Source: Cepaea nemoralis (taxonomy: Eukaryota; Mollusca; Gastropoda; Stylommatophora; Helicidae). Taken from it: DNA of 64,000 nucleotides. The stretch spans positions 62,001 through 126,000 of the forward strand of contig JACEFZ010028308.1 in the NCBI GenBank assembly GCA_014155875.1, in the 5' to 3' direction. The notes under the pieces are model-generated. The model was not told the origin of the DNA and made no database searches. It saw nothing but the letters and a program-made list of their open reading frames with translations. Both the position numbers and the translations under genes were made by a program. The first letter of the stretch is position 1. Each line of letters starts with the position of its first letter. Positions 21,784 to 33,061 of this stretch are shown here, piece after piece.

Positions 21784-23440
21784 GTGGGAGCCACGGTAGC
21801 GTTGTGACTAGACGTGGTCTGAGGGGGGAGCCACGGTAGCGTTGTGACTAGACGTGGTCTGAGGGGGGAGCCACGGTAGCGTTGTGACTAGACGTGGTCT
21901 GAGGGGAGGGGCCACGGTAGCGTTGTGACCTAGACGTGGTCTGGGGGGTTACGGTAGCGTTGTGACTAGACGTGGTCTGAGGGGGAGCCACGGTAGCGTT
22001 GTGACTAGACGTGGTCTGAGGGGGAAGCCATGGTAGCGTTGTGACTAGACGTGGTCTGAGGGGGAGGGGCCACGGTAGCGTTGTGACTAGACGTGGTCTG
22101 AGGGGGGAGCCACTGTAGCGTTGTGACTAGACGTGGTCTGAGGGGGGAGCCACGGTAGCGTTGTGACTAGACGTGGTCTGAGGGGGAGGGGCCACGGTAG
22201 CGTTTTGACTAGACGCTCGCCAGGGTCCCGATGGTCGTGGAAACCACGGTAGCGTTGTGACTAGACGTGGTCTGAAGGGGGGCCACGGTAGCGTTGTGAC
22301 TAGACGCTCGCCTGCGGTCCCGATGGTCGTGGAAGCCACGGTAGCGTTGTGACTAGACGTGGTCTGAGGGGGGCACGGTAGCGTTGTGACTAGACGTGCT
22401 CTGAGAGGGGGGAGCCACGGTAGCGTTGTGACTAGACGTTCGCCTGCGGTCCCGATGGTCGTGGAAGCCACGGTAGCGTTGTGACTAGACGTGGTCTGAG
22501 GGGGGAGCCACGGTAGCGTTGTGACTAGACGCTCGCCTGCGGTCTTGATGGTCGTGGAAGCCACGGTAGCGTTGTGACTAGACGTGGTCTGAGGGGGGAG
22601 CCACGGTAGCGTTGTGACTAGACGCTCGCCTGCGGTCCCGATGGTCGTGGAAGCCACGGTAGCGTTGTGACTAGACGTGGTCTGAGGGGGGTCACGGTAG
22701 CGTTGTGACTAGACGTGGTCGTGGGAGCCACGGTAGCGTTGTGACTAGACGTGGTCTGAGGGGGGTCACGGTAGCGTTGTGACTAGACGTGGTCGTGGGG
22801 GCCACGGTAGCGTTGTGACTAGACGTGGTCGTGGGGGCCACGGTAGCGTTGTGACTAGACGTGGTCTGAGGGGGGTCACGGTAGCGTTGTGACTAGACGT
22901 GGTCGTGGGGGCCACGGTAGCGTTGTGGCTAGACGTGGTCGTGGGGGTCACGGTAGCGTTGTGACTAGACATGGTCGTGGGAGCCACGGTAGCGTTGTGA
23001 CTAGACATGGTCGTGGGGGTCACGGTAGCGTTGTGACTAGACGTGGTCGTGGGGGCCACGGTAGCGTTGTGACTAGACGTGGTCTGAGGGGGGTCACGGT
23101 AGCGTTGTGACTAGACGTGGTCGTGGGGGCCACGGTAGCGTTGTGACTAGACGTGACCGTGGGGGTCACGGTAGCGTTGTGACTAGACGTGGTCGTGGGA
23201 GTCACGGTAGCGTTGTGACTAAACATGGTCGTGGGAGCCACGGTAGCGTTGTGACTAGACGTGGTCTGAGGGGGGGTCACGGTAGCGTTGTGACTAGACG
23301 TGGTCGTGGGGGCCACGGTAGCGTTGTGACTAGACGTGGTCGTGGGGGTCACGGTAGAGTTGTGACTAGGCGTGGTCGTGGGAGCCACGGTAGCGTTGTG
23401 ACTAGACGCTCGCCTGCTGGAGCGATGGTCGTGATTGCCA
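21784..23440. repeat. Satellite of 36-53 bp units related to a SINE-C head
   Basis: About 40 units of ccacggtagcgttgtgacta followed by one of three continuations: gacgtggtctgagggggg (40-bp unit), gacgtggtcgtggggg (36-bp unit) or gacgctcgcctgcggtcccgatggtcgtgg (53-bp unit). The 53-bp type is nearly the same as the head of the SINE-C copy that directly abuts the right edge. Unit types are partly segregated: 40-bp on the left, mixed in the middle, 36-bp on the right. Repeated Ser-His-Asn-Ala-Thr frames on - are artefacts. Confidence 0.9.
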
Positions 23441-23755
23441 CGGTAGTGTTGTAACTAGATGCTCCACTGCCGGCCCAATGGTCGTGGTAGCCACGGAAGC
23501 GTTGTGACGAGACGCTCGCCTGCCGGCCCGGTGGGCATGAGTTCGACCCTACCGGGACATATCCACTTTTATTTAATAACCAGGGCTTCCAGGTCTATCT
23601 AGCCTAAAATTGCTACCCAGAAATGTCTTGGGAAGTAAAAGAGGCCGTCATACCGACCACATGACCCACCGAGTGCCGATTGGTCTATGAAAAAATGGGT
23701 AAAACACCATATACCTAGTGCGCCTAAAGCGGGGGAAAGGACCTTGACTTACTTG
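23441..23755 (+). mobile_element. SINE-C, complete copy at the satellite edge
   Basis: The head is ggtagccacggaagcgttgt, gacgctcgcctgccggcccg and B-box gagttcgaccctaccgg. The body holds gaaatgtcttgggaagtaaa, gaggccgtcataccgaccac and gtgccgattggtctatgaaa. It follows the satellite without a gap. Confidence 0.8.
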
Positions 23756-23760
23756 TTCTG

Positions 23761-26311
23761 ACTAGTACCCATTCCTCCTCTTCTTCTTCTTCTTCTTCTT
23801 CTTCTTCTTCTTCTTCTTCTTCTTCTTCTTCTTCTTCTTCTTCTTCAGCGTTCCGAGCCATTGAGGTTCTTTGCTGCAGATACAATCCGTCTCCATTCGT
23901 CTCTCTGGTTGACCTTCTCTTGCCAGTCAGTTGATTCCAAGTGCTTGTAGGTCTGTATATGTATTATCTCTCCACCGTCTTCTTGGTCTACCTCGGGGTC
24001 TACGGTCATTTATTTCCTGAGTGTAAGCGAGTTTTGTTTCCCTGTTATCTTCCATTCTTTCTATATGCCCCAGCCATTGTAGTCTATTAGCCTTCATGAT
24101 ACCAGTGATTAGCGGGGACTTAAACAGATCATAAATGTCTTTGTTACTTCTTCTTTTCCACTCTCCACTTTGTGTATCCCTAATGGGTCCAAAGATGCGT
24201 CTTAAAACTTTGTTCTCAAAGGTTTGTAGCAAGGCTTCGTCTCCTTTCGTTGTACTCCAGGTTTCAGAGCCATACAGCACAACTGGTCTGATCAGTGTTT
24301 TGTATATTGTGATCTTGGTGTTACGAGATAGCGCCTTTGATTTTAGTAGATGTTGTAGTGCATAGTATATCTTATTTCCAGAATTGATTCTAGTTTGTAT
24401 TTCTTCCCTTATGATGTTGGAGCAGTTGAAGATTGTACCCAGGTATTTGTATGTTTCCGTTCTTTTAATGGTCATATTATCTATTTGTATGTGGCCAGAG
24501 TTTTTAGCCATTCCTTCTCTTGAAATTACCATATATTCTGTCTTATCTTGGTTGATAACCAGCCCCATCTGTTGGGCTTTTTCCTTTAAGTGAGTCAATA
24601 TTTCCAATGTCTTTTGTTCATTTTCCCCTATAATATCTATATCATCTGCATAACCAAGCAGCTTGGATGTTCCTCCAATATCACATTCCTCCTTTACCCT
24701 CCTTACAACTTTCTCTAGAGCCAGATTGAAGAGTAGCGGCGATAGTGCAGCACCCTGTTTCAAGCCAGATGTTATTTGGAAAGGGTCTGATTTCCTGCCT
24801 TTATATGTTACTATATTATAAGTATCTCCCATGCATAATCTGGTCATGTTGATTAACTTCCTTGGTATTCCAAATTCCTCGCATAGCATTCCATAGACTA
24901 TTCCTATGGACACTATCATAAGCCTTTTTAAAATCCACAAAAATGTTATGGAGATCTCTTTTATATTCCCAATTTTTCTCGGCTATTTGTCGTAAGATAA
25001 ATATCTGATCTATTGTTGATCTGTTTTGTCTAAAACCCGCCTGGTAGTCACCTAATATGTATTCTGAATATGGTTTTAGTCTATTTAGTAATACTGCGGA
25101 TAGTATCTTATAGCTTATGGACAGTAGTGATATTCCTCTATAATTTTCACACTGGAACTTGTCTCCTTTCTTAAAGATAGGTATCAATAATGACTCTTTC
25201 CAGTCATGGGGTAATTCTTCATGTCCTCCAGATTTTTATTATTAGTTCGTATAGCTTTAGATGTAATGCATGGCCACCCGCCTTTATAGATTTGGCAGCA
25301 ATTCCATCAGCCCCAGTTGCCTTATTGTTTTTAAGTCGTGTGATTACATATAAGATTTCTTCAAATGCAGGTTCTTCAATTTGTGGTTCACGACGTTAGA
25401 ACCTCTTCCTGTGGGAAAGTGTTACTTGGAGCTTCACAATTTAGTAATTCAACAAAGTATTCTTTCCATGTGTTGCACATTTCCTCATTGGTATTTATCA
25501 TATTCCCATTTTGTCTTTTAAACCATATGTGTTGTGTTGGTGCCCTTGTTTCATTGACTTCAGTTCTTTAAAAAAACTTTCTGGATTCGTTTTTCTGGTG
25601 ATTAGTTTCCATATCTTTGATTATATTACTCATATATTCTCGCTTCTGCTGTCGGACTATTTTTGTAGCCTTTTTACATTCATTTCTATAATGCTCTTCC
25701 TTTTGGATGTTGTTGATGTCATTTAGCCATAGCTGTCTGGCATTCTTTTTCCTAATGACTGCTTCTTCACATTTTGGATTGAGCCATCTTTTCTTTCTAT
25801 GCGTGGTTAACACACCGAGACATTCTTCTGCGGTAGATTGAATTGTATTCTTGATGTTCAACCAAGTTTGGTCAACGCTTTCCTCCAACAGGTTTTGTAG
25901 AATTTCAAGTTTACATTTTATTTCATCTGCAAATGTCTCTTTGACTGTGATTTCTTGTAGTTTTTCTCTGTTATACGTTGGGTGTAACCTCAGTGGTTTA
26001 GTATAGAAAGCTCTCTTAAGTTTTATTTTAAATTTTGCTCCAACTAGGAAGTGGTCGCTGTGGCACTCAGCTCCTCTATAGCTTCTAACTTGTTGTATGT
26101 TTAATGCATTTTTGTTGTTAATTAAAATGTGATTTATTTGACTATAGGTTCTCTTGTCACATGATTTCCAAGTTTGTTTATGTATATCCTTTCTTTGCAG
26201 TCTGGTACTGCTGATCTGCAGTCCTTTGGCTTCTGCTAGGTTGATGACTCTCCATCCATTATTATTTGAAGTTGTATGTTGGCCTTCCATACCGGCAACT
26301 AGTACCCACTC
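23761..26311 (-). mobile_element. LINE-beta insertion with TSD and (GAA)n tail
   Basis: Direct repeats actagtacccattc (23761-23774) and actagtacccactc (26298-26311) bracket the element; 13 of 14 bases match. On + the 3' tail reads (CTT)n from about 23776 to 23846. Minus-strand frames 25568-26290, 24816-25187 and 23927-24940 carry, in order, the endonuclease C-terminus (CHSDHFLVGAKFKIKL), a linker, the RT start (FKKGDKFQCENYRGISLLS), QAGFRQNRSTIDQIF, FVDFKKAYDSVHRNSLW, LKQGAALSPLLFNLALE, the catalytic LGYADDIDIIGENEQ, LYGSETWSTTKGDEALLQTF and GRPRRRWRDNTYTDLQALGI. The element is 5'-truncated within the endonuclease and has at least two frameshifts. Confidence 0.92.
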
Positions 26312-26743
26312 ATACTATAAGTATTCTAAAGTGAGTAATTTTCCCCCCTGATTGTCACAATTTGCCAAGGCGGTGGTTTTAAGGCCTACTCTTAACGATT
26401 ACTTCTTCATATTTTCTAATGTACGGTTATTTCCTGTTATCGTCTACCACCCTTTCCTGGCATGAATCAGAACTATGCTTCGACCCAGATCGCCGTGAAA
26501 CCTCGCGGGCAGCCGAGTGTTCTTCATTTCCTTGTACGGGGAAGTATTTGCCAATGTTTTCCTGTCTGTACGGCCTGCCCTTTCTCCAGACGGAATTGAT
26601 GAGGGGCGACCGCGACTATTGAGTGGTAGGTATTTTTGTGCCGGTGATTTGATTCTATCGGCTGACTCGTGCAGGTTGTATTGATTGTATCCGATGCTGG
26701 GTGCCGGGTGGCGGGTTTGTTTCCTGTTGTATTGCTGCCAGTC
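26312..26743. other. Non-coding, nothing recognised
   Basis: Unique-looking spacer with only short frames. Confidence 0.5.
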
Positions 26744-27120
<377 letters not shown>

Positions 27121-27744
27121 TCTGTCTTTATTTCCGTCCTTCTGTCTCTTTCAGCCATCTACCCAAGTAAACACACTCTGGCAAATTGTATCTGGCACTC
27201 TGTTCTCTATAGTTCTGTTTTATTATGTCTGTCTATTCTTTACCTCCGGCATTGTTCTCTATATTTCTGTTGGATTATGTCTGTTAGTTTCTTGTCTCTT
27301 TATTTGTTTCTTAATTTGTCTCTCTCTCTCTCCCCCTCTCTCTCTCTCTCTCTCGCTCCCTCCCTTGTCTGACCCCATCTGTTTCTCTACCATTCATCTT
27401 GTCTGTTCATCTCGCAGTTTAACACATAGGCACCTCCCTACCCGGCTACCATACACATCTAAACAGACATACTACAACACTCACGTACATTGATATGTCA
27501 TGCGCCAAATATAGAATATTCTGCACCCCCTGCAAAAAATACCTATTTTGGTATTATGTGTGTTTCCTGCACGATCTGTAGTACTCTGTGAGTTATCGTG
27601 CGTGCTTGCCTCCCCTTACTCACATTACGGAAGGCACGCAGTTGGAAAATAAACTTGTACCCTGCAATTTGGGTCCAGATTTCTTCCAGATCATGCTATG
27701 TGGGTTACCAATGCTGAGGATAAATGTAGTCACGTGCTGATACT
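27121..27744. other. Non-coding with a short (CT)n run
   Basis: A (CT)n run lies at about 27319-27363. Nothing else was recognised. Confidence 0.55.
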
Positions 27745-27975
27745 GGGAGCGAGGTAGCGCAGTAGCTTGGTCGCTTGCTAGCTGGTCTGTTGGTCGCTTG
27801 CTAGCTGGTCTGTTGGTCATGCGTTCGTATCCCCATTAAGACTGGGGTTTTGTTTATGTGTCTTAAATCTCACGTGGTGGCCTAATGACCAGACGCCCGA
27901 CAGCTGGCTGCATGGCTGGTGTCATGCGGTGGTATCCCTATCAAAGCTAGGCCTGTGATTTTATATATCTGAGCT
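27745..27975 (+). mobile_element. Two tRNA-like SINE heads in tandem
   Basis: The first (about 27750-27845) has gaggtagcgcagtagcttgg and gcgttcgtatcccc, with an internal duplication of ggtcgcttgctagctggtct. The second (about 27870-27955) has cgtggtggcctaatgaccag and a degraded B-box. Both resemble the SINE-C head and lack the body. Confidence 0.6.
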
Positions 27976-27999
27976 CTCACTCGCTTACACTCAGGAAAT

Positions 28000-28156
28000 A
28001 CATGACCCCGATGTAGACCAAGAAGACGGTGGAGAGATAATATACATACAGACCTACAAGCATTTGGAATCAGCGACTGGCAAGAGAAGGTCAACTAGAG
28101 AGACAAATGGAGACGGATTGTATCTGCAGCAAAGAACCTCAATGGCTTGGAATGCT

Positions 28157-28191
<35 letters not shown>

Positions 28192-28206
28192 AGAAGAAGA
28201 AGAAGA
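28000..28206 (+). mobile_element. LINE-beta 3' end with (GAA)n tail
   Basis: The sequence tacagacctacaagcatttg through agagacaaatggagacggat to aacctcaatggcttggaatg matches the reverse complement of 23850-24000 closely. A (GAA)n tail follows at about 28151-28206. Only the last 150 bp or so of the element is present, typical of a severe 5' truncation. A SINE-C head begins where the tail ends. Confidence 0.85.
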
Positions 28207-28440
28207 GCTCTCACTTGGTGGCCTAGTGGTCTAGCACCCGACAGCCGGCCCGATGAATTCTAATCCCCATTGGAGCGGAGTTTTAAAATTGACCAAGCTG
28301 CCACGTCAACCAGGCCTGAAATGGGAACCAAGACACGTCTGGGGAAGTAAATACGACCATTGTGATATTGACCTCATAACCGACCCAGAGCCGATTGGTC
28401 AATAAACTCATGGGTTTGTGGTTTGGTAACGGACTCCAGG
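28207..28440 (+). mobile_element. SINE-C copy
   Basis: Head cttggtggcctagtggtcta, gacagccggcccgatg and a degraded B-box (ctaatccccattgg). Body gacacgtctggggaagtaaa, cgaccattgtgatattgacc and agagccgattggtcaataaa. Confidence 0.8.
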
Positions 28441-28535
28441 GTCTTCCAGACAAACCAGCAATGTCTCTGTTAATTTACAAGTTTCTGTTATCGTATCCCT
28501 TTAAATCCTGATTTTGTGTGTCCTCGACTCTTCGT

Positions 28536-28536
28536 T

Positions 28537-28588
<52 letters not shown>
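28536..28588. repeat. (ATC)n microsatellite
   Basis: Pure trinucleotide run. A C homopolymer (about 28655-28668) lies close by. Confidence 0.95.
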
Positions 28589-28589
<1 letters not shown>

Positions 28590-28849
28590 GTAGGAGATCC
28601 GTTCTGCCGCTGTCATGGCGGCCCGCTGGAAACATTCCCAATCCTTTGCCTACACCCCCCCCCCCCCCGCTCCCTGCTTCATGCACTTTCATGCTCAAGA
28701 TCATCATCTACCATGTCCATCCTCGTGCTGCTTCTTCTAGTCGACTTCCGCCTCTACTTCTGACGTCCTGACTTCCTTCAATATTCTTTGCAAACGTTGG
28801 TATGTTCAAAGTATTTCAGTTTCTCAGACGTGCACCTGTTTTAAGGCAG

Positions 28850-29880
28850 TTTGTTCCCCATGTTTAAATCTGGTAGAATTTCAGTGTTTTTCTTGTTTTT
28901 GATCCGTGATAGAAAGTCTGTGATTTTCTTGTTCTTGGTCCGTGATAGAAAGTCTGTGTTTTTCTTGATCTTGGTCCGTGATAGAAAGTCTGTGATTTTC
29001 TTGTTCTTGGGCCGTGATAGAAAGTCTCTGTTTTTCTTATTCTTGGGCCGTGATAGAAAGTCTGTGTTTTTCTTGTGTTTGGTCCGTGATAGAAAGTCTG
29101 TGTTTTTCTTGTTCTTGGCCCGTGATAGAAAGTCTGTGTTTTTCTTGTTCTTGGTCCGTGATAGAAAGTCTGTGTTTTTCTTGTTCTTGGCCCGTGATAG
29201 AAAGTCTGTGTTTTTCTTGTGCTTGGGCCGTGATAGAAAGTCTCTGTTTTTCTTGTTCTTGGGCCGTGATAGAAAGTCTGTGTTTTTCTTGTGTTTGGTC
29301 CGTGATAGAAAGTCTGTGTTTTTCTTGTTCTTGGCCCGTGATAGAAAGTCTGTGTTTTTCTTGTGCTTGGTCCGTGATAGAAAGTCTGTGTTTTTCTTGT
29401 TCTTGGTACGTGATAGAAAGTCTGTGTTTTTCTTCTTCTTGGCCCGTGATAGAAAGTCTGTGTTTTTCTTGTGCTTGGTCCGTGATAGAAAGTCTGTGTT
29501 TTTCTTGTTCTTGATCCGTGATAGAAAGTCTGTGTTTTTCTTGTTCTTGGTCAGTTATAGAAAGTCTGTGTTTTTCTTCTTCTTGGCCCGTGATAGAAAG
29601 TCTGTGTTTTTCTTCTTCTTGGTCCGTGATAGAAAGTCTGTGTTTTTCTTGTTCTTGGTCCGTGATAGAAAGTCTGTGTTTTTCTTCTTCTTGGCCCGTG
29701 ATAGAAAGTCTGTGATTTTCTTGTTCTTGGTCAGTGATAGAAAGTCTGTGATTTTCTTGTTCTTGGCCCGTGATAGAAAGTCTGTGTTTTTCTTGTTCTT
29801 GGGCCGTGATAGAAAGTCTGTGATTTTCTTGTTCTTGATCTACTATAGAATGTCTGAGATTTTCTTGTCCTAGGTTCACG
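28850..29880. repeat. 36-bp minisatellite, about 27 units
   Basis: The unit is ccgtgatagaaagtctgtgt followed by ttttcttgttcttggt. The length of 36 is a multiple of three and no unit introduces stops, so long frames exist on both strands (340 residues at 28851-29873 +, repeat RDRKSVFFLFLV; 280 residues at 29037-29879 -, repeat QEQEKHRLSITD). Variants at tgt/tgc, ggt/ggc/ggg and gtt/ctt recur in blocks. No signal peptide or splice context, so I treat it as a minisatellite, not a gene. Confidence 0.85.
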
Positions 29881-30479
29881 GTTCCGGTCTATAATTATGC
29901 TATTATAAAGGAACATCGTGCAGCATGGCCATTCCAGAACGTCGCCCTCATCACAGCCCTAAGAGAAGCCTCTCAAACCTTCTCCTGCTCCCGTGCTTCT
30001 TGCATGTTCATGCCCAGTCTCTGCCTGTTGAAATGCGAAGGGATTGATTTCACTGCACTGAGTTTTATCCCATTTGGCTTGGTCTCTTTCCGCAGGAAAG
30101 CCTACCGAAGGCGTCACACCAGGCATGCACTCTTTAGCTCCAGGGACAACCCATGTGTCTCTGGGTGTCTGTTGTGTCCTATTGTCACTGCCATGGGGTA
30201 GGGGCCTGCTCTGTTTAGTTGGTGGGACAGCTATCTCTATAAAATGCCTGAAAACTCTATGACATGGCCATCGACGGGTAAGAGGCGCCTAAGATAACCT
30301 CTCCCCATTGCTACCTTGCAGGGTATGTCTTTTTAGAGAACTTAGAGAACACCTAGTGGAGTCAACCATACACAAACCTGCTGAAGGCAAGGTGAAACTA
30401 CGTCTGTGTTTGTCTCTAGTTAATTATGCATTAAAACACACTTGATCATATAGTCTTGTATCATAGAGGGGAAAGGGGT
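29881..30479. other. Non-coding, nothing recognised
   Basis: Moderate GC content. Two overlapping 60-residue frames at 30004-30262 lack motifs. Confidence 0.45.
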
Positions 30480-30572
30480 CAACACACGAAGTGATACATG
30501 CCGTTGGAGATCGCGGGATGTGGAGATGCGTGATCGCCCATGCCAGTCGGCAAGGGACTCGATGATGATAAT
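30480..30572 (+). mobile_element. LINE-alpha 3' tip with (GAT)n tail
   Basis: The sequence gatgtggagatgcgtgatcg, then cccatgccagtcggcaaggg and actcgatgatgataa parallels the last codons and (TGA)n tail of the copies at 3234-4379 and 11342-12469. Confidence 0.6.
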
Positions 30573-30608
30573 CCCCTGTCTGTAGATCTCATCTCCCAGG
30601 AACCATGC

Positions 30609-32433
30609 CTCCCACCACTGTCCTTTCTAAACCACTGTGACGAGAATTATAGCCGAAGTTAGTCAGTCTCCCACCACTGTTCTTTTTAAACCACTGTGAC
30701 GAGAATTATAGCCGAAGTTAGTCAATCTCCCACCACTGTTCTTTTTAAACCACTGTGACGAGAATTATAGCCGAAGTTAGTCAGTCTCCCACCACTGTTC
30801 TTTTTAAACCACTGTGACTAGAATTATAGCCGAAGTTAGTCAGTCTCCCATCACTGTCCTTTCTAAACCACTGTGACGAGAATTATAGCCGAAGTATGTC
30901 AGTCTCCCATCACTGTTCTTTCTAAACCTACTGTGACGAGAATTATAGCCGAAGTTAGTCAGTCTCCCATCACTGCCCTTTCTAAACCACTGTGACGAGA
31001 ATTATAGCCGAAGTTAGTCAGTCTCCCACCACTGTTCTTTTTAAACCACTGTGACGAGAATTATAGCCGAAGTATGTCAGTCTCCCATCACTGTCCTTTC
31101 TAAACCACTGTGTCGAGAATTATAGCCGAAGTTAGTCAGTCTCCCACCACTGTTCTTTTTAAACCACTGTGACGAGAATTATAGCCGAAGTATGTCAGTC
31201 TCCCATCACTGTCCTTTCTAAACCAATGTGACGAGAATTATAGCCGAAGTTAGTCAGTCTCCCACCACTGTTCTTTTTAAACCACTGTGACGAGAATTAT
31301 AGCCGAAGTTAGTCAGTCTCCCACCACTGTTCTTTTTAATCCACTGTGACGAGAATTATAGCCGAAGTTAGTCAGTCTCCCATCACTGTCCTTTCTAAAC
31401 CACTGTGACGAGAATTATAGCCGAAGTATGTCAGTCTCCCATCACTGTTCTTTCTAAACCACTGTGACGAGAATTATAGCCGAAGTTAGTCAGTCTCCCA
31501 TCACTGTCCTTTCTAAACCACTGTGACGAGAATTATAGCCGAAGTATGTCAGTCTCCCATCACTGTCCTTTCTAAACCACTGTGACGAGAATTATAGCCG
31601 AAGTTAGTCAGTCTCCCATCACTGTCCTTTTTAAACCACTGTGACGAGAATTATAGCCGAAGTATGTCAGTCTCCCATCACTGTCATTTCTAAACCACTG
31701 TGACGAGAATTATAGCCGAAGTATGTCAGTCTCCCATCACTGTTCTTTCTAAACCACTGTGACGAGAATTATAGCTGAAGTATGTCAGTCTCCCATCACT
31801 GTCCTTTCTAAACCACTGTGACGAGAATTATAGCTGAAGTATGTCAGTCTCCCATCACTGTTCTTTCTAAACCACTGTGACGAGAATTATAGCTGAAGTA
31901 TGTCAGTCTCCCATCACTGCCCTTTCTAAACCACTATGACGAGAATTATAGCCGAAGTATGTCAGTCTCCCATCACTGCCCTTTCTAAACCACTGTGACG
32001 AGAATTATAACCGAAGTATGTCAGTCTCCTACCACTGTCATTTCTAAACCACTGTGACGAGAATTATAGCCGAAGTTAGTCTCCCACCACTGTTCTTTTT
32101 AAACCACTGTGACGAGAATTATAGCCGAAGTATGTCAGTCTCCCATCACTGTCCTTTCTAAACCACTGTGACGAGAATTATAGCCGAAGTTAGTCAGTCT
32201 CCCACCACTGTTCTTTTTAAACCACTGTGACGAGAATTATAGCCGAAGTTAGTCAGTCTCCCACCACTGTTCTTTTTAAACCACTGTGACGAGAATTATA
32301 GCCGAAGTTAGTCAGTCTCCCACCACTGTTCTTTTTAAACCACTGTGACGAGAATTATAGCCGAAGTATGTCAGTCTCCCATCACTGTCATTTCTAAACC
32401 ACTGTGACGAGAATTATAGCCGAAGTATGTCAG
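30609..32433. repeat. 59-bp satellite, left block (about 31 units)
   Basis: The unit is tcagtctcccatcactgtcc, tttctaaaccactgtgacga, gaattatagccgaagtatg. Two main subtypes differ at coordinated positions: catcac...ctttct...gtatg versus caccac...tctttttaaa...gttag. They alternate in runs, which indicates higher-order duplication. The array is interrupted at 32433 by an LTR element and resumes at 37707. Confidence 0.97.
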
Positions 32434-32677
32434 TATAACAGCGCACAGCTAAATAGGACTAACGAGTTCTTTGTTTGAGTATAAATAGAGATTTATTTCA
32501 TCTTGATGACAACTTCTACAGCCTTCATACCACATGGCGTCTTCTCTCTTCCAGGCCCAGATGTTGACTGGTTTCTAACAACAAACTACGTCACGACTTG
32601 AGCATCCTTCTTCCCATTCCACCCTGATGCTCAAGCGTGCTGTAGTTTTGCCCACCCCATATACACATACTGCTACA
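32434..32677 (-). repeat. 3' LTR (244 bp)
   Basis: On the element strand it starts TGTAGCAG and ends CTGTTATA, an imperfect inverted pair. A short purine run (ataggaagg on -) abuts the inner edge as a plausible polypurine tract. By eye it differs from the other LTR at one position (gactggtttct versus gactggttcct). Confidence 0.93.
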
Positions 32678-33061
32678 CCTTCCTATGTTTTCGAAAGACT
32701 TTTTCTCTTAAAAAGTCTTTACTCCCAATCCCCTTACTCTATTCCCCCTCTTTCTTTACCTCCCACAACTCCTATAACCTTCCCCAAACCAACTTTATTT
32801 TAAGTAAAACAATCTATTCGTAACTCTTTCCCCTGCCATATAGTAAACCACTATACATTTCTTGTTCGTTTTTGGCTCTTCAAAAGTGTTCCTGTACAAA
32901 ATATATATCATAAGAACAGCTCGTATAACCGTTATCATACACTTGACATTATGAAATTCCTCACTCTTTCACAACACAGAAAACAACGTAGTTAGAAAAA
33001 GTAAAGAAGGGGTCCGCACCCAGTGAAAAGTATAAAGAACGAATAGTCAACACAATCACAT
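32678..33061 (-). other. Element 3' non-coding remnant; integrase region missing
   Basis: AT-rich DNA with no frame resembling integrase (no HHCC finger or DD35E context). At 33032-33065 and 33066-33100 a 34/35-bp segment is tandemly duplicated, with 25 identical bases (gaatagtcaacacaatcaca and onward), exactly at the point where RNase H coding ends. Confidence 0.8.

Noticed and set aside
22127..23454. Ser-His-Asn-Ala-Thr and Gly-His-Gly-Ser repeat proteins
   Set aside because: Both strands of the SINE-derived satellite; no splice or start context.
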